Position numbers and translations under genes: made by a program
Shown here: in pieces, positions 22,951-33,757 of the stretch
Numbering within the stretch: the stretch's first letter is position 1
Layout of the letters: each line of letters starts with the position of its first letter
Source of the DNA: Nageia nagi
Taxonomy: Eukaryota; Pinophyta
DNA length: 64,000 bases
NCBI GenBank assembly: GCA_050084985.1
Contig: JBITNC010000001.1
Coordinates: 206,398,001-206,462,000 of the forward strand
Reading direction: 5' to 3'
Notes under the pieces: model-generated
What the model was told of the DNA's origin: nothing
Seen by the model: only the letters and a program-made list of their open reading frames with translations
Database searches by the model: none

Positions 22951-24150
22951 ATCTTGCTAAATTAGGAAAATGAGGAGAAGAGAATTTGGATTATAATGAA
23001 GAAAGTTTAGAGAAAGAATCTATAGTACAAGAAATTATTAATATAAGAGAAGAACAATTAAGTGAAATGGATGTCTTAGAAGGTATCAAACACTCTTTAT
23101 TAATAATATTGAGCCACCCTGGAATCATTCGTGCTTACCAAGTGATATACAAGAAAAAATTACATTGCATTTTATTAAACCCAATCCTTCATCATGGGGA
23201 GCTTATGAATGCTATATGAATGAAGATAAGTTGGAAATAGATGTTAACATGGCTCGATTATTACATGTTGAAAAATTTGAAATTGATGCAATGAATATAA
23301 TTTGTGAAGCTTGGCCATATGACTAGTCAATCATTACAATAAATTGTATACAACTTCGCAAGACATGATTAAAATGTGGAAAAAATAAAATGTCTACAAC
23401 ACTCTATGGCGATGTTATATTTGAAGAAGTAGTAAAATACTTTCGAATTGGTAAAATAGTCTTTGATTATACATCACATTTTATGAAAATTTATTATCCT
23501 AGGATTCAAATTAAGACTAAACACTTTTCATGAATGCTAGATCAATACAATAAAGAAAAAATAAATAAAAATGCCAAATCATCAATCATTCCATATTCAT
23601 GTATACCATCGATAAATATGGTTACAATAAAAGAGGATGATATTGAAGATCAAAATAATGAACAAATAGATGAAGTTAACAAAAATCAAAATTTAATCAA
23701 AATAATAGCCAATACTTCTATAGATGAAGTAATTACTGATTTCTCTCTTATATCATCCAATCCTTCGGTACATGAATTCAAAAATGTAGATCACATATTT
23801 GGTTCCTATGAAAATCAAGTATGCACGAATGAATAAACTCAAGAATATGATGAAGAATATAGTATAAATGATAAAAGTTGGATACCAGTACCAAATTAAT
23901 TAGAAGAAAGATCGCATATGCTTACTAAGAAGGTCATAGAAATAAATATCAGTAATGATCCTCAAAACCCTAAAAATATCCAATTAGGAGAAAACCTCAC
24001 AGAAGATGAACGAGAAGAAATCACAACTCTATTAAAAGAATGAGAAAAAGTATTTGTGTGGTCTTATGTAGATATGCCTGGAATAGATCCTAAATTAGTA
24101 GTACATAATCTAGCATTAAAATCTGATGCTAAACCTGTTAAATAAAAATT
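22951..24150 (+). pseudogene. Element B linker between G-patch and reverse transcriptase
   Basis: Degraded coding sequence with pieces at 22,986-23,219 and 23,534-23,836, the latter with NMVTIKEDDIEDQNNEQIDE and SSNPSVHEFKNVDHIFGSYE. It is acidic and low in complexity. The part 23,157-23,549, with GAYECYMNEDKLEIDVNM and CEAWPYD, is absent from A. I recognise no domain. Confidence 0.55.
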
Positions 24151-24157
24151 ACGCAAA

Positions 24158-25330
24158 ATGCATCCCACTATAGCATTAATGGTAAAAGAAGAACTTCAAA
24201 AACTATTAGAGGCTAAAGTTATACAACCTATAGATTATTCAAACTGGATATCTAATATGATACCTATGAAAAAACCAAATGGTAAAATAAGAATATGTAC
24301 AGATTTCTGTGATCTTAACAAAGCTTGTCCTAAGGATGATTTCCCTCTACCTAGCATTGATAGTTTAGTAGACTCTACAGCAGGACATGACATGTTATCA
24401 TTGATGGACAGATTTTCTGGTTATAATCAAATAAAAATAGCCACTAAAGACCAACATAAAATGGCTTTTATTACTCCTTGGGGTACCTTTTGTTATAAAG
24501 TTATGCCTTTTGGATTAAAAAATGCCAGGGCAACTTATCAAAGGGCTATGACTTATATATTCCATGATTATATGCACGACATAGTAGAAGATTATGTCGA
24601 TGATTTGTTGGCTAGATCTAAATATCGAGAAGATCATAGAAAAGTTTTAATTAAAGTCTTAGATAGATTATTAGAACATAAAGTAAGATTAAATCCAAAA
24701 AAATGTATTTTTGGTGTAACCTTAGGAAAATTATTAGGATTTATTGTATCTCGATGGAGAATTGAAATAGATCCTAGTAAAGTGAAGGTAGTAGTAGATA
24801 TGCCACCTCCTGCAAATATAAAATAATTACAAAGTTTACAGGGCAAGTTACAAGCCATTAGAAGGTTTATAGCTCAACTTTCTAATAAATGCAAGCCATT
24901 TACAAAACTATTGAAAAAGGGAGTAGAATATCATTGGGGCAAAGAGCAACAAGATGCATTCGATGAGATTAAAAGAAATTTATTATCTCCTCCTATATTA
25001 AGTCCACCAAGAAAGGGTATACCTTTTTTGTTATATATTTATGCTACTAAAATTGCTTTAGGAACAATGCTTGCTAAAAAGAATGAACACAATAAAGAAC
25101 AAGCTATATATTATCTAAGTAGAACACTTGTGAGCTATGAGATTAAGTATATATATTTGGAAAAATTATGTCTTGCTATCATTTTTGCTACTAAAAAACT
25201 TTGACATTATATGCTTAATCATACAACATATGTCATCTCTAAAGTGGATCCGTTGAAATATATGATGAATAAAACCTATCAAAATTCAAGAACTGTAAAA
25301 TGGATAATGCACTTAACTGAATTTGATTTA
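24158..25330 (+). pseudogene. Element B reverse transcriptase and Ty3-type RNase H
   Basis: The reverse transcriptase is open for 222 codons and has RICTDFCDLNKACPKDDFPL, FSGYNQIKIA, MPFGLKNARATYQRAM and an intact YVDD (24,593-24,604). A stop at about 24,825 separates it from LQSLQGKLQAIRRFIAQLS, the usual connection. The RNase H piece (24,911-25,204) has ATKIALGTML where an Asp is expected, so it looks catalytically dead even apart from the stops, and ends at KKL-stop-HYMLNH. Confidence 0.9.
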
Positions 25331-25392
25331 CATTTTATTGGACAAAAGTCATAAAAGGACAAGTAATTGCTGACTATCTCGCTGATGCTCCA

Positions 25393-25932
25393 TTGCAAGA
25401 TGATAAACCACTTGTCATTGAATTACCTAATGATGGGGTGTTTCAATTAGATGAAATTGAAATACCTATAGAACTTGAAGATGATTGGGATATGATAATA
25501 CACTTTGATGGTTCTCGATGTGAACAAGGTGGTGGAGTAGGTGTTGTATTTATAACACCGCAAGGGATCCCTATACCATATTCATTTAAACTGAAATTTC
25601 CTTGTATTAATAATAATGTGGAATACGAAGCTTTGATATTAGCATTAAAAACTACTGTTAAATTAAAACTTAAAAGAATTAAGATTATTGGAGATTCTTT
25701 ACTCATCAGAAATCAAGTGAAAGGAATCTATCAATGTAAAGAACCTTTACTTCAAAAGTATAAAGTATTAGTTGAGAAATTATTAAGTTTTTTTAACCAA
25801 TTTAGTATAGAAGCGGAACCAAGATCATCAAATAGATTTGTAGATGCTATGGATTCTATTGGATCTCTTATCCCAGAAGATCCTAAAAAGTCTTCAATCC
25901 AACTTGAAATAATCCAATTATCTCAATCATAA
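25393..25932 (+). pseudogene. Element B second (archaeal-type) RNase H
   Basis: Open for 179 codons. Catalytic residues are visible in IIHFDGSRCEQGGG, NNVEYEALI, IIGDSLLI and NRFVDAMDS. It removes the RNA strand during reverse transcription. Its better preservation than the preceding Ty3-type RNase H is consistent with it being the functional enzyme in the ancestor. Confidence 0.88.
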
Positions 25933-26099
25933 TTACAACAGGAAGATGAAGAAAAAAGTGTATTAAATATTGATGTAACTGATAAAGATAATTGGTACAA
26001 AGAATTGATAGATTTTTTAAAACTTGGAACTCTTCCTGTAAACCTTAATAAATCATCATGATGAGCTTTTAGAATTAAAACAACTAAATATTTTTTGAT

Positions 26100-27251
26100 A
26101 GGGGATATCTTGCATTGATAAAATTTCAATGGTATTTTACTCAGATGTCTTGAATGGAATGATGTTAAAAAGGCAATATCCTCTACCCATGATGGAACAT
26201 GTAGAGGACATTTTAATGGTGTTGCAATTGCAAAATGATTAATATGAATGGGGTATTTTGGCCAACTATGGAAAAATATTGTTGTAAATATGTTAAAAAA
26301 TGTTTTAAATGTCAATAATATGCTCATTTATTTTCACAACCATCTCAAGAACTACATCCTATACAATCACCTTGGCCATTCTCGAAATGGGCATTAGATT
26401 TAATAGGACAAATTACACCTACATCTTCTAGTGGACACAAGTTCATAATTACAGCAACTGAATATTTTACCAAATGGGTAGAGGCTATTCCCATGACTTC
26501 CACCACTAGTTCACAAATTGCTGAATTTATAGAAAATTATATTATATGTAGATTCGACATACCGAACCAATTAATTATGGATAATGGAAAGAATTTTAAA
26601 AATAAGGATGTAAAACAAATATGTGACAAGTATAAAATTAAACAAAGTTTTTCCACTCCATATTATCCATAAGGCAATGGACAGGCAGAGGATACTAATA
26701 AAACTATTCGAAACATTTTAGCAAAAATAGTAAATGATTCTTATAGAGATTGGCATATTTAAATACCAAAAGCCTTATGGGCTTATCATACCATTGTATG
26801 CACTCCTATTGGGGCAACACCTTTCTCCTTGGTATATGGAACAGAAGCTATTTTACCAATAGAACTTGAAATCCCATCCCTTAGAATAAATCTAAGTGAA
26901 CAAATCTCAGATGAAAAAATTAGACAAACACGTCTAGATCAATTGTTACTTTTAGATGAAAAATGTATAAATGCTTTAAAGCATATGCACGTTTATTAGG
27001 AGAGGCTAAAATGAGCTTTTGATAAAAGGGATTTAATTCGTGAGTTCAAAATAGGTGATTTGGTTTTAAAAGAAAATCAACAAACTTCATGAATAGAACG
27101 ACAACTTAGAGATAAGTTTGCTCCAAATTGGTTAGGACCATATATCATTAAGAAAAAATTTGATAAAGGAACTTATCATTTATCAGATTTAGAAGGAAAT
27201 GAAAAGCATGAACCAATAAATATCATGCATCTTCGACCCTTCTATACATAA
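26100..27251 (+). pseudogene. Element B integrase domain
   Basis: The zinc-binding region is disrupted by stops and a frameshift near 26,255 (one base differs from the YYWPTMEK of A). The core has WALDLIGQITPTSSSGHKF, LIMDNGKNFKNKD and GQAEDTNKT, with all three acidic catalytic residues present although Ala after Glu has become Asp. It is followed by WAYHTIVCTPIGATPFSLVY and the C-terminal LRPFYT. Confidence 0.88.
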
Positions 27252-27339
27252 AATATATATCTCTTTTATATATGTTTATAAATAATATATAAAATATATT
27301 AGAAAATTAATATATAATCATCACTATTTGATGCAGGTA

Positions 27340-27970
27340 GCATCAAAATGATGGATCATTGTTGTTTTGGAGAGTGTGATCACAATCAACCTAATCCATA
27401 TTACATGACACCTATTATACCATGTCATCAAGATTATAGATCTTTTCCTCTATGTTTAATGACTAAACCCATTCAACATCAATCAAATGAAGTGATTAAT
27501 CCTTAATTTATAGATTGCCTTCCAAAAAAAATTAAATATATCATCCTACAAAAGGTAATATATACTCAATTAATTGAACAATTAAATGATGCCTATAATA
27601 GATTATGTAACTCATCTCATATTGAATTTGAGATCTTTAATCAACCTTGTTGGGGATTGTGTCATATAAATGAAATACCTAATAATGAATGTTTACAAGA
27701 TCTTTTGACTCTCCTCAAATGACCTAGTTTTGCATGGTGAATAATGATAAAAAATATACCTAATGAGTATCTACGTCAATTAATTTTTTCATTAGGATCT
27801 ATGCCATTGCATCCATAAGACCATTATAATCCATCATTTGTTGCCTCTATGGCATCTATGTTTTCTCTAGCCTAGAATATTTCTTTTGAATTTGATATTT
27901 TACAAGAAAATCCAAGTTGGTCAATTCAATTTAAATCAATAATCAAAGCATAATTTTCACCTATATCATA
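27340..27970 (+). pseudogene. Element B-specific segment after integrase, degraded ORF of unknown function
   Basis: One frame starting MMDHCCFGECDHNQPNPYY runs in the element-sense direction with about six stops. It includes FEIFNQPCWGLCHINEIPNN and FASMASMFSLA-like text with a stop. Its stops are mostly TAA and TGA. Nothing similar is present at the equivalent place in A, which has a different unrecognised segment. I assign no function. Confidence 0.45.
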
Positions 27971-28033
27971 TAGGTTTTTATTACATAACTTTCTTCCGTC
28001 ACGATATAGGATCATCAATGAAGAAAGATAAAA

Positions 28034-28180
28034 TTACAAAATCCTAAAAATTAAAAATTAAAAAATCCTAAAAATTAAAAATTAAAAAATCCTAAAAATT
28101 AAAAATTTAAAAATCCTAAAAACTAAAAATTAAAAAATCCTAAAAACTAAAAATTATAAAATCCTAAAAATTAAAAAATA
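28034..28180. repeat. AT-rich minisatellite in element B
   Basis: About six tandem copies of a 24-bp unit of the form AAAATCCTAAAAATTAAAAA. Element A has only two or three degraded copies at about 6,100-6,140, so the array has changed copy number since the copies diverged. Confidence 0.8.
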
Positions 28181-28633
28181 TAAAACACAAAAAATTATAA
28201 AATTATAAAATCTACCTAGATGGAAACATCTGGAGGTCACTTGGCAATTGGGTGCCCTACCCTTGTATGATGTAAATATATGTTGCATGTCATTGTAAAA
28301 GTGATTATCCAGTAAATGTGTAATGTGTGAAAAGGTCATCTTAGAATAATCTCCTTGTTATCACTACATTCACTTTATCTTTTCTTTCATAAAGAAATGA
28401 TATACCATAGATGATAGAAAAACATAAAGTTTGTGTTTGAAGGAAAATCCAAAAACTCCAAACACTTATGACATTAAAAATTCTAAGAGAATTTGAATGA
28501 AATCATTCTAAGAGATATTAAGAGTGAAACTTACATATCTATCTTGTTATTCGCTTCATCTCGAACCCAAGAATCATTTGAAAAAAAAAAATTTGTTACA
28601 TCATATCAATGATTCTTGGGTGATTACAATATC

Positions 28634-28736
28634 CTCTAACGGGGCTATGGATGCCTGATTGGCAGTAGAGCAAGGTTGTAGCGGGATCAAGGGGTTAATC
28701 CTCATCAGGGCTATGGATGCCTATCTGGTAATGAGG
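28634..28736 (+). other. Paired hairpins of element B
   Basis: Two 37-nt units (28,634-28,670 and 28,700-28,736) share GGGCTATGGATGCC. The outer stems are CTCTA/TAGAG and CCTCAT/ATGAGG, and the inner stems TGCC/GGCA and TGCC/GGTA (a G-U pair). They are in the same order and at the same place as in A, so the structure belonged to the family ancestor. Confidence 0.6.
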
Positions 28737-28739
28737 CAT

Positions 28740-30260
28740 ATCTTACAAGTGGCGATACATCCATTTTGGTTAAGCAACTTTCCATGGACCTTTATACGTT
28801 TCATATGGATAGATTAGCTCATTAATGTTTTTGAGATATACCATATCAAATGATCTAAGAAAGGAAATGAATGTCACTACACACACAGAGTATTAGGTTT
28901 TTTATCAACATATAACAATATTATTTGATATCATCTTAGGTTGTTAAATCTTGAGATAAAGAAAGATAAGGTAGATGTTATAATAACTTGGTTATTAATC
29001 CAAAATCACCTAATCTTTTGTCATAGTTTGTATTTTGTTTATGTTTAAAATCATTTGTATCATTTTGTTAAACCCATTTTTACTATTATCTATTACCTTT
29101 GAATATTATTAAAATTTGCTTTTCTTTGGAAAGGATAAGAATGATTATTTATTGTTCCCCTAACCAAGATAAAGTTAATGTTCATATGCATCCATAAGTC
29201 ACTAGTTTGTCATGTCAAGAGTTTTATTATAAAATTGCCAAGTACAAAAAATGATGAATACTGATTCTGTAAAAAATACAATAAACCAAAATAGAGTTAA
29301 TGCCCATATGAATTTGATTAGTTCATTGTGTCTATTGTAAAAATTTTCCAGGTGCAGAAAATGATGCATCTGATTCTGCAAAAATATAATAAAAATATGT
29401 CCTTAAATAATCTTGAAATCTAGAGGATTTAATATTCAAAAATAATGATTCTTAATTAATTAAGTTAATATACAAATTTTAGATATTTTAAATAACATCT
29501 AAAGTCAATATAAAATTTAAATCCATTTTCTAAATGATTTACTAAAGAATTATTAGTTATCATTAGAAACTAGGTTATTAATTATTAGTTATCAAATCTA
29601 AACCTTGTTTGTATACATCGTACAAAAACCATTGTCATCATTTAGAAAAAATATTATTAATTATTGAATTAATTAATAGGTTGATTATCTACAATTTATA
29701 ATTAATTAGTTATTTAAACAACTATGTTATTCCATGTTATCAATAACTTAAAGTAACTTAACTTATTAAAATTATAAATTAGATTTATTGTTTATATAGC
29801 AACTATAATCGTACTTATTATTAAATTAATTTTGAGATTAGTAACATCATCAAACTAATTTGTTGATATATGTTATATATTGTATTATTATTTAAAAATT
29901 ATTAAAAGTATCCTCAAAATTATACATCATACATTCCACAATTATATCTATGCATCATACATTTTGAAAATTACATCTATCATTAACATTTATTCATCAT
30001 CAAGTAATTAAAAGATAATTATGTTTATTATAATCTACATAACATCACATCATACCTATTTTATCATAAATCTATATATAGAATGAAAGCTCATGCATCA
30101 AGAATCATACAAGTACCATAAATATCAAAAATCTATCTATCTATATATACATCATAATAGTCCATCAAAAGGTCATCATAACATCATAAATCATAAAATA
30201 AAACTACAAGGGTCCAATAACCTCATAAGTATATAAAAAATAACATCATAAAAAAGGGTA
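28740..30260. other. AT-rich noncoding spacer of element B
   Basis: No gene is seen. It is counterpart to A 4,364-5,528 in inverted orientation. B has additional AT-rich sequence at about 29,400-29,900 with long runs of A and T and TTAATTAA-like words. Confidence 0.6.
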
Positions 30261-30261
30261 T

Positions 30262-32666
30262 CCTTAAAGACTACCCCAACCACTACCTTGTCCTCTAGGA
30301 CTACTCGGTCACCTCCACCATCTACTAGTCTCTCTAGTACCCTGATCTAGAGGAGTAGTGCCTATGGATCCTGTAGGACTACCTAGGCATTAAGCTCCCC
30401 ATAACTTAGATGAAACAATAGCACCTAAGGGAGATGCCCAAGGTGTACCACTCCTACTAGGAGAACCTCGTGACCTTTGAGTCCTACTTGGAGATCCAAC
30501 TGTGCCCTGTGTGCTATTGCCTATCTGATATGCTGAGATATCTATAGGCATATAACTAGCTGGAGGTATAGGATAGTGAGCCCTAGGAGTAAAAGTTGGA
30601 ACACCTATCAGCCATGTTTATACCATACCACTATAAAAATCTCATTACTAATAAATGCCATGAATGAAAATTGAAGAACCACCCTTAGAAGTAGATGCTG
30701 CTCCTAACTGATGAGCCTGAGCTCCCTGTAAAGAAGAATGAGCCTCATCTCTCTCCTATCTATATCTATCTCACTTAGCCCTATACCTGTACATGCACAA
30801 GTTGGCTTGTGCCAATTGGTATCTTAGCTCATAAATATCTCCTAGCAAAGTATCATTACTAGGAACCTATGTAATAAGAGCCTCCTTGACTCTGTGTGCA
30901 ACCTCTGGGGTAGCTCCCTCCTCACCTACACCCATAGCCTCCTCCTCAGGAGCTAACTCCTCAGGAGCATCTACCATGCCCTCCTCACTAGTAGCCTCCT
31001 CTCCTACAGCCTCTGCTCTTGTAGGCTCCTCACCTACCTCTCCCTCTCCTGCTATCGCACCCAACTCCTCAACAACATTAACGTGCTGACGAATGCATTG
31101 ACCCTCCAATTCACCCTCTAGGCCATCATCTCCCTCCTCTAACTCCACCTCCCACTAGGCACTGAACACCTCAAACACCCTGATGTAATCCTCCCTGATA
31201 TCACCCTCCAGTGATCCTTCCTCCTAAGTAGGATCAAGCTCTGCATAAACTAGCAGCTGTACACCATCTGCTGAGATAGTGCCCTCATGCTGATATGGCA
31301 CTGATGGTGCAAGCACATCCTAAACTAAGCCAAACTAATGATGCACTCTCTCAAAATGAAAATACTCCAAAAACTCTACTCGATGACCACTCAAAACATG
31401 TGGCTACTGAATACTAGTAAGATCAACTGCAAGCTCTCCCCAGATAGGATACAAATGATAAGGTCTGAATCTCACTTGATCTAGAATTAAGTGACTAATC
31501 ATGTAGTGATAATAACTCACATCTCGATGAACTCCATCTAATGGGTGAATATAAAAAATCATCATGCCATCAAACTATGCCAGCCTCGTAATCCAGGTGG
31601 CTACCAAACCTAGGCATCGGCAACCCTAGAGGATGAGCCATAGCTATATGCTCATAAGCCCATGCCTGCAAGGTGATAGTAATAGATAAAGAGGCCATAT
31701 GCCCCTAAGAATAAAAGAATAGCTCTCTATAAATCTGAGCTAACAGTGTAGGTGCCCAAGCATACACTGTACCATTTTGTATCATATCTACAATAATGGG
31801 CAATAATGACCATGGAAACCTCCCACTACCAGTATCAGGGAGAGCATAACACTATACTAAACCCATCAAGTATGAAAAATGGATCACCCCCTGCTGATCC
31901 TCCATCCAATACTAGTAGTATCGGATGCCACCTGAGATAATCTTAGAAATAATAGTCTCAACTTGAGCGGCCCCATATAAATAAGAAATAGCAAGAGAAG
32001 CTCTTGCTCTATCCACCACATGCAAAATCCTCTATCCATGAATGGGGAGTCTATACAATCTATGTATATTCTCCATTGTGATAGTCATCTCCCCTATCAG
32101 AAGATGAAAAGTACATGTCACTGCATTCCATCTATCTAACAATGTAGCTAATAAAGGATACTCCCAATGAATGCGACCCATGTATGGGCCCACTCCAAAA
32201 CCAATTGACCTAAAAAAACTATGATTGGCTGGACCTAGAAAATCTCTACCCTCCTATAGAATCGAGGGATATCTACCTCGAGGCTCAAAGATGTCTCGAA
32301 CCTATGTAATGTTAAAAAGTTTAGCTAAAAAAAATGGCATTTCATACTAAAATGCTGGCATTTATAGTCAATCATCGGTGTTCGCATTTCAAATGTCGGT
32401 GATTCTGTCATCCATTCGACCTAGGTCAGCGATTGTGACTGAATTATAAAAAATTTTACAAAAAATATAAGTAAAAGCCTAATTTACAAATTTTATCCGA
32501 TAGAAATATTCAAAATAACTTCTAAAAATCATTCACGGTTTTAATTTTGAAATTAAATGGTTAAATTACAAATTATAAACAAAAAATAAAAAATAAAGTT
32601 ATTTCAAAATCCTACCTCTTCCCAAATAGGTCGAGAACATCCAATGGAGTGTCTACGTGGAGGCAT
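30262..32666 (-). pseudogene. Antisense ORF of element B: plant mobile domain protein, broken
   Basis: Exon 1 (32,666-32,616) encodes MPPRRHSIGCSRPIWEE. A GT...AG intron (32,615-32,302, 314 nt) follows, and exon 2 opens VRDIFEPRGRYPS as in A. Plant-mobile-domain text includes HWEYPLLATLLDRWNAVTC, IHRLYRLPIHG and FGSHLDYEAGIV. The acidic Glu/Ala-rich tract is open at 31,148-30,867 (93 codons, with EEGMVDAPEELAPEEEAMG). A heptad-like stretch and a Ser/Pro/Gly-rich tail follow. TAG stops are frequent; one right after LPIHG is shared with A. Frameshifts separate the domain from the acidic tail. The C-terminal end point is approximate. Confidence 0.8.
32302..32615 (-). other. Predicted intron in the element B antisense ORF
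   Basis: Minus-strand GTAGGATTTTG start after GAG and TTACATAG end before GTTCGAGAC, at the same codon and phase as in A. It includes the degenerate CATCGGTGTTCGC / GTCGGTGATTCTGTC motif (about 32,345-32,430). Confidence 0.65.
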
Positions 32667-33256
32667 GATGATTGTAATGAATATCAACGACTGGAAATTA
32701 ATGAAATCGCAATAGAAACTGGTTCTAGCAGATAATGAGAGTGATAGCTAGAAAAGAAATGAAAAAGAAAAAGTTAAAACTTTTTCTTTTTGAAACGTTG
32801 ATGACTGGAGTACGAACATCAGTGACCATCACTAAACATTGGTGATTGGAAGTAAAACATCGCATTTGTGAATAGTCATGAGAATATTAAAAAAAAAATT
32901 CTCAAAAATAACCTTAAATTGGTCAAGAAAATCAAAAAATGATAAAATGTGATGAATCATTTACCACATGAGATCATCTCGAAACTTAGTTGTCAGGAGA
33001 AAAGACAACATCATTATGAAATCATATACTAAGAAAAGCTTAAATGGTATGTGTGCACTTAGACATGCAATCACCAGCGTCCTATTCAGGGTCGCCAATG
33101 ACTATATACTATTCACATCTTAGTCTTTTTATCAATTTAGTAATGAAAGAATAAAAGCCCTTTATACAAGGCATTAGATTTAGAGATCTATGATTGTAAT
33201 TGAGGTTTATCAAGAAGATCAATTAAAAATATATTGTGTTTTAATATTTTGTCTTG
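32667..33256. other. Element B 3' region and unidentified junction sequence
   Basis: Sequence similar to A upstream of its antisense ORF reaches about 33,070, and the short degenerate motif (CACCAGCGTCC, GTCGCCAATGAC) continues to about 33,110. From about 33,120 to 33,256 nothing is recognised. The polypurine tract and 3' LTR expected for B are not present here, so B's end is truncated, diverged beyond recognition or displaced. Confidence 0.45.
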
Positions 33257-33743
33257 TGTGCTCACAGGTTGATTTTCTGGTAAACATTATGTAATAATAT
33301 TTTATATAAGTTCACTAATACTTATAGGTATCATTTGATACCTTAAGTATTTAAGTGAATATGATAATGTAACTTGTCCTACACTCCATGTCATAATCAT
33401 GCCCTTTGGGTAAAAGGATATGCATGTCATGCTTTTGTACATTGGATAAAAGGGTGATCCAAAGAGGGATTTTAGCCTATAAATGGAAGGCTTCCTTTTT
33501 GTGATCACACAATAATTTGTGAAGTAAATTTATGCTTAGGAGTTAAGATTAGAAGGATTATTAGAGAGTTGTATTTATGATTGAAGTAAAGATCTAATTA
33601 GTGTATGTACTCTTAGTTGGAGGAACCACTTACATCTTATGTTACATTGTGAGATTGCTTTGTGAGTTTGTTAGATGTGAATTGTAAGATTTCATATGAT
33701 CTTAAAAGTTTAGAGTTGTTTAGTTTATAGTTTATTTCTCTTA
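33257..33743 (+). repeat. Element C 5' LTR
   Basis: From about 33,290 it aligns with the reverse complement of the D LTRs, including TAAGTTCACTAATACTTA, GATCACACAATAATTTGTG and GGAGGAACCACTTACATCTT. A TATA-like TATAAAT is at 33,478-33,484. The first roughly 40 bases are diverged from the TGTTGGAATGT start of relatives, so the start is estimated from LTR length. It ends TTTCTCTTA two bases before the primer site. Confidence 0.8.
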
Positions 33744-33745
33744 TT

Positions 33746-33757
33746 TAGTATCAAATC
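33746..33757 (+). other. Primer-binding site of element C
   Basis: TAGTATCAAATC matches the initiator-Met tRNA primer site TGGTATCAGAGC at 9 of 12 positions; the differences are two G-to-A and one G-to-T. Confidence 0.65.

Larger units (their letters stand above)
19193..27251 (+). pseudogene. Element B gag-pol polyprotein, broken
   Basis: It starts at ATG 19,193 (MIAKKMQEHPLEIQEIDPDN) and ends at TAA 27,249-27,251 after RPFYT, matching A. Domain order is gag, zinc knuckle (21,294-21,335), protease (about 21,880-22,330), G-patch-like segment (about 22,824-22,950), reverse transcriptase (24,158-24,826), Ty3 RNase H (about 24,940-25,330), archaeal-type RNase H (about 25,480-25,900) and integrase (about 26,100-27,251). 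Many stops and frameshifts interrupt it. Relative to A it lacks about 270 bp in the gag coiled coil near 19,690, and retains about 390 bp after the G-patch (23,157-23,549) that A has lost. Its relation to A in sequence suggests the same family rather than a recent sister copy. Confidence 0.9.
1..33120 (+). mobile_element. Element B: Tat-type Ty3/gypsy retrotransposon, interrupted by element A
   Basis: B is read on the plus strand and is split by element A (438-18,123). Its leader starts at 1-437 and resumes at 18,124; gag-pol is 19,193-27,251 and an antisense ORF occupies about 30,260-32,666. The join is supported because 1-437 followed by 18,124 onward is collinear with the uninterrupted leader inside A (reverse complement of about 16,860 down to 15,400), reading through the insertion site with a single ATATT. 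By comparison with A, the B 5' LTR and primer site should lie about 0.4 kb left of the window. Homology to A continues to about 33,070 and a family-specific short motif to about 33,110; no 3' LTR is recognisable after that. The right limit is therefore uncertain. Dual RNase H and an antisense plant-mobile-domain ORF are hallmarks of the Tat lineage. Confidence 0.85.
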
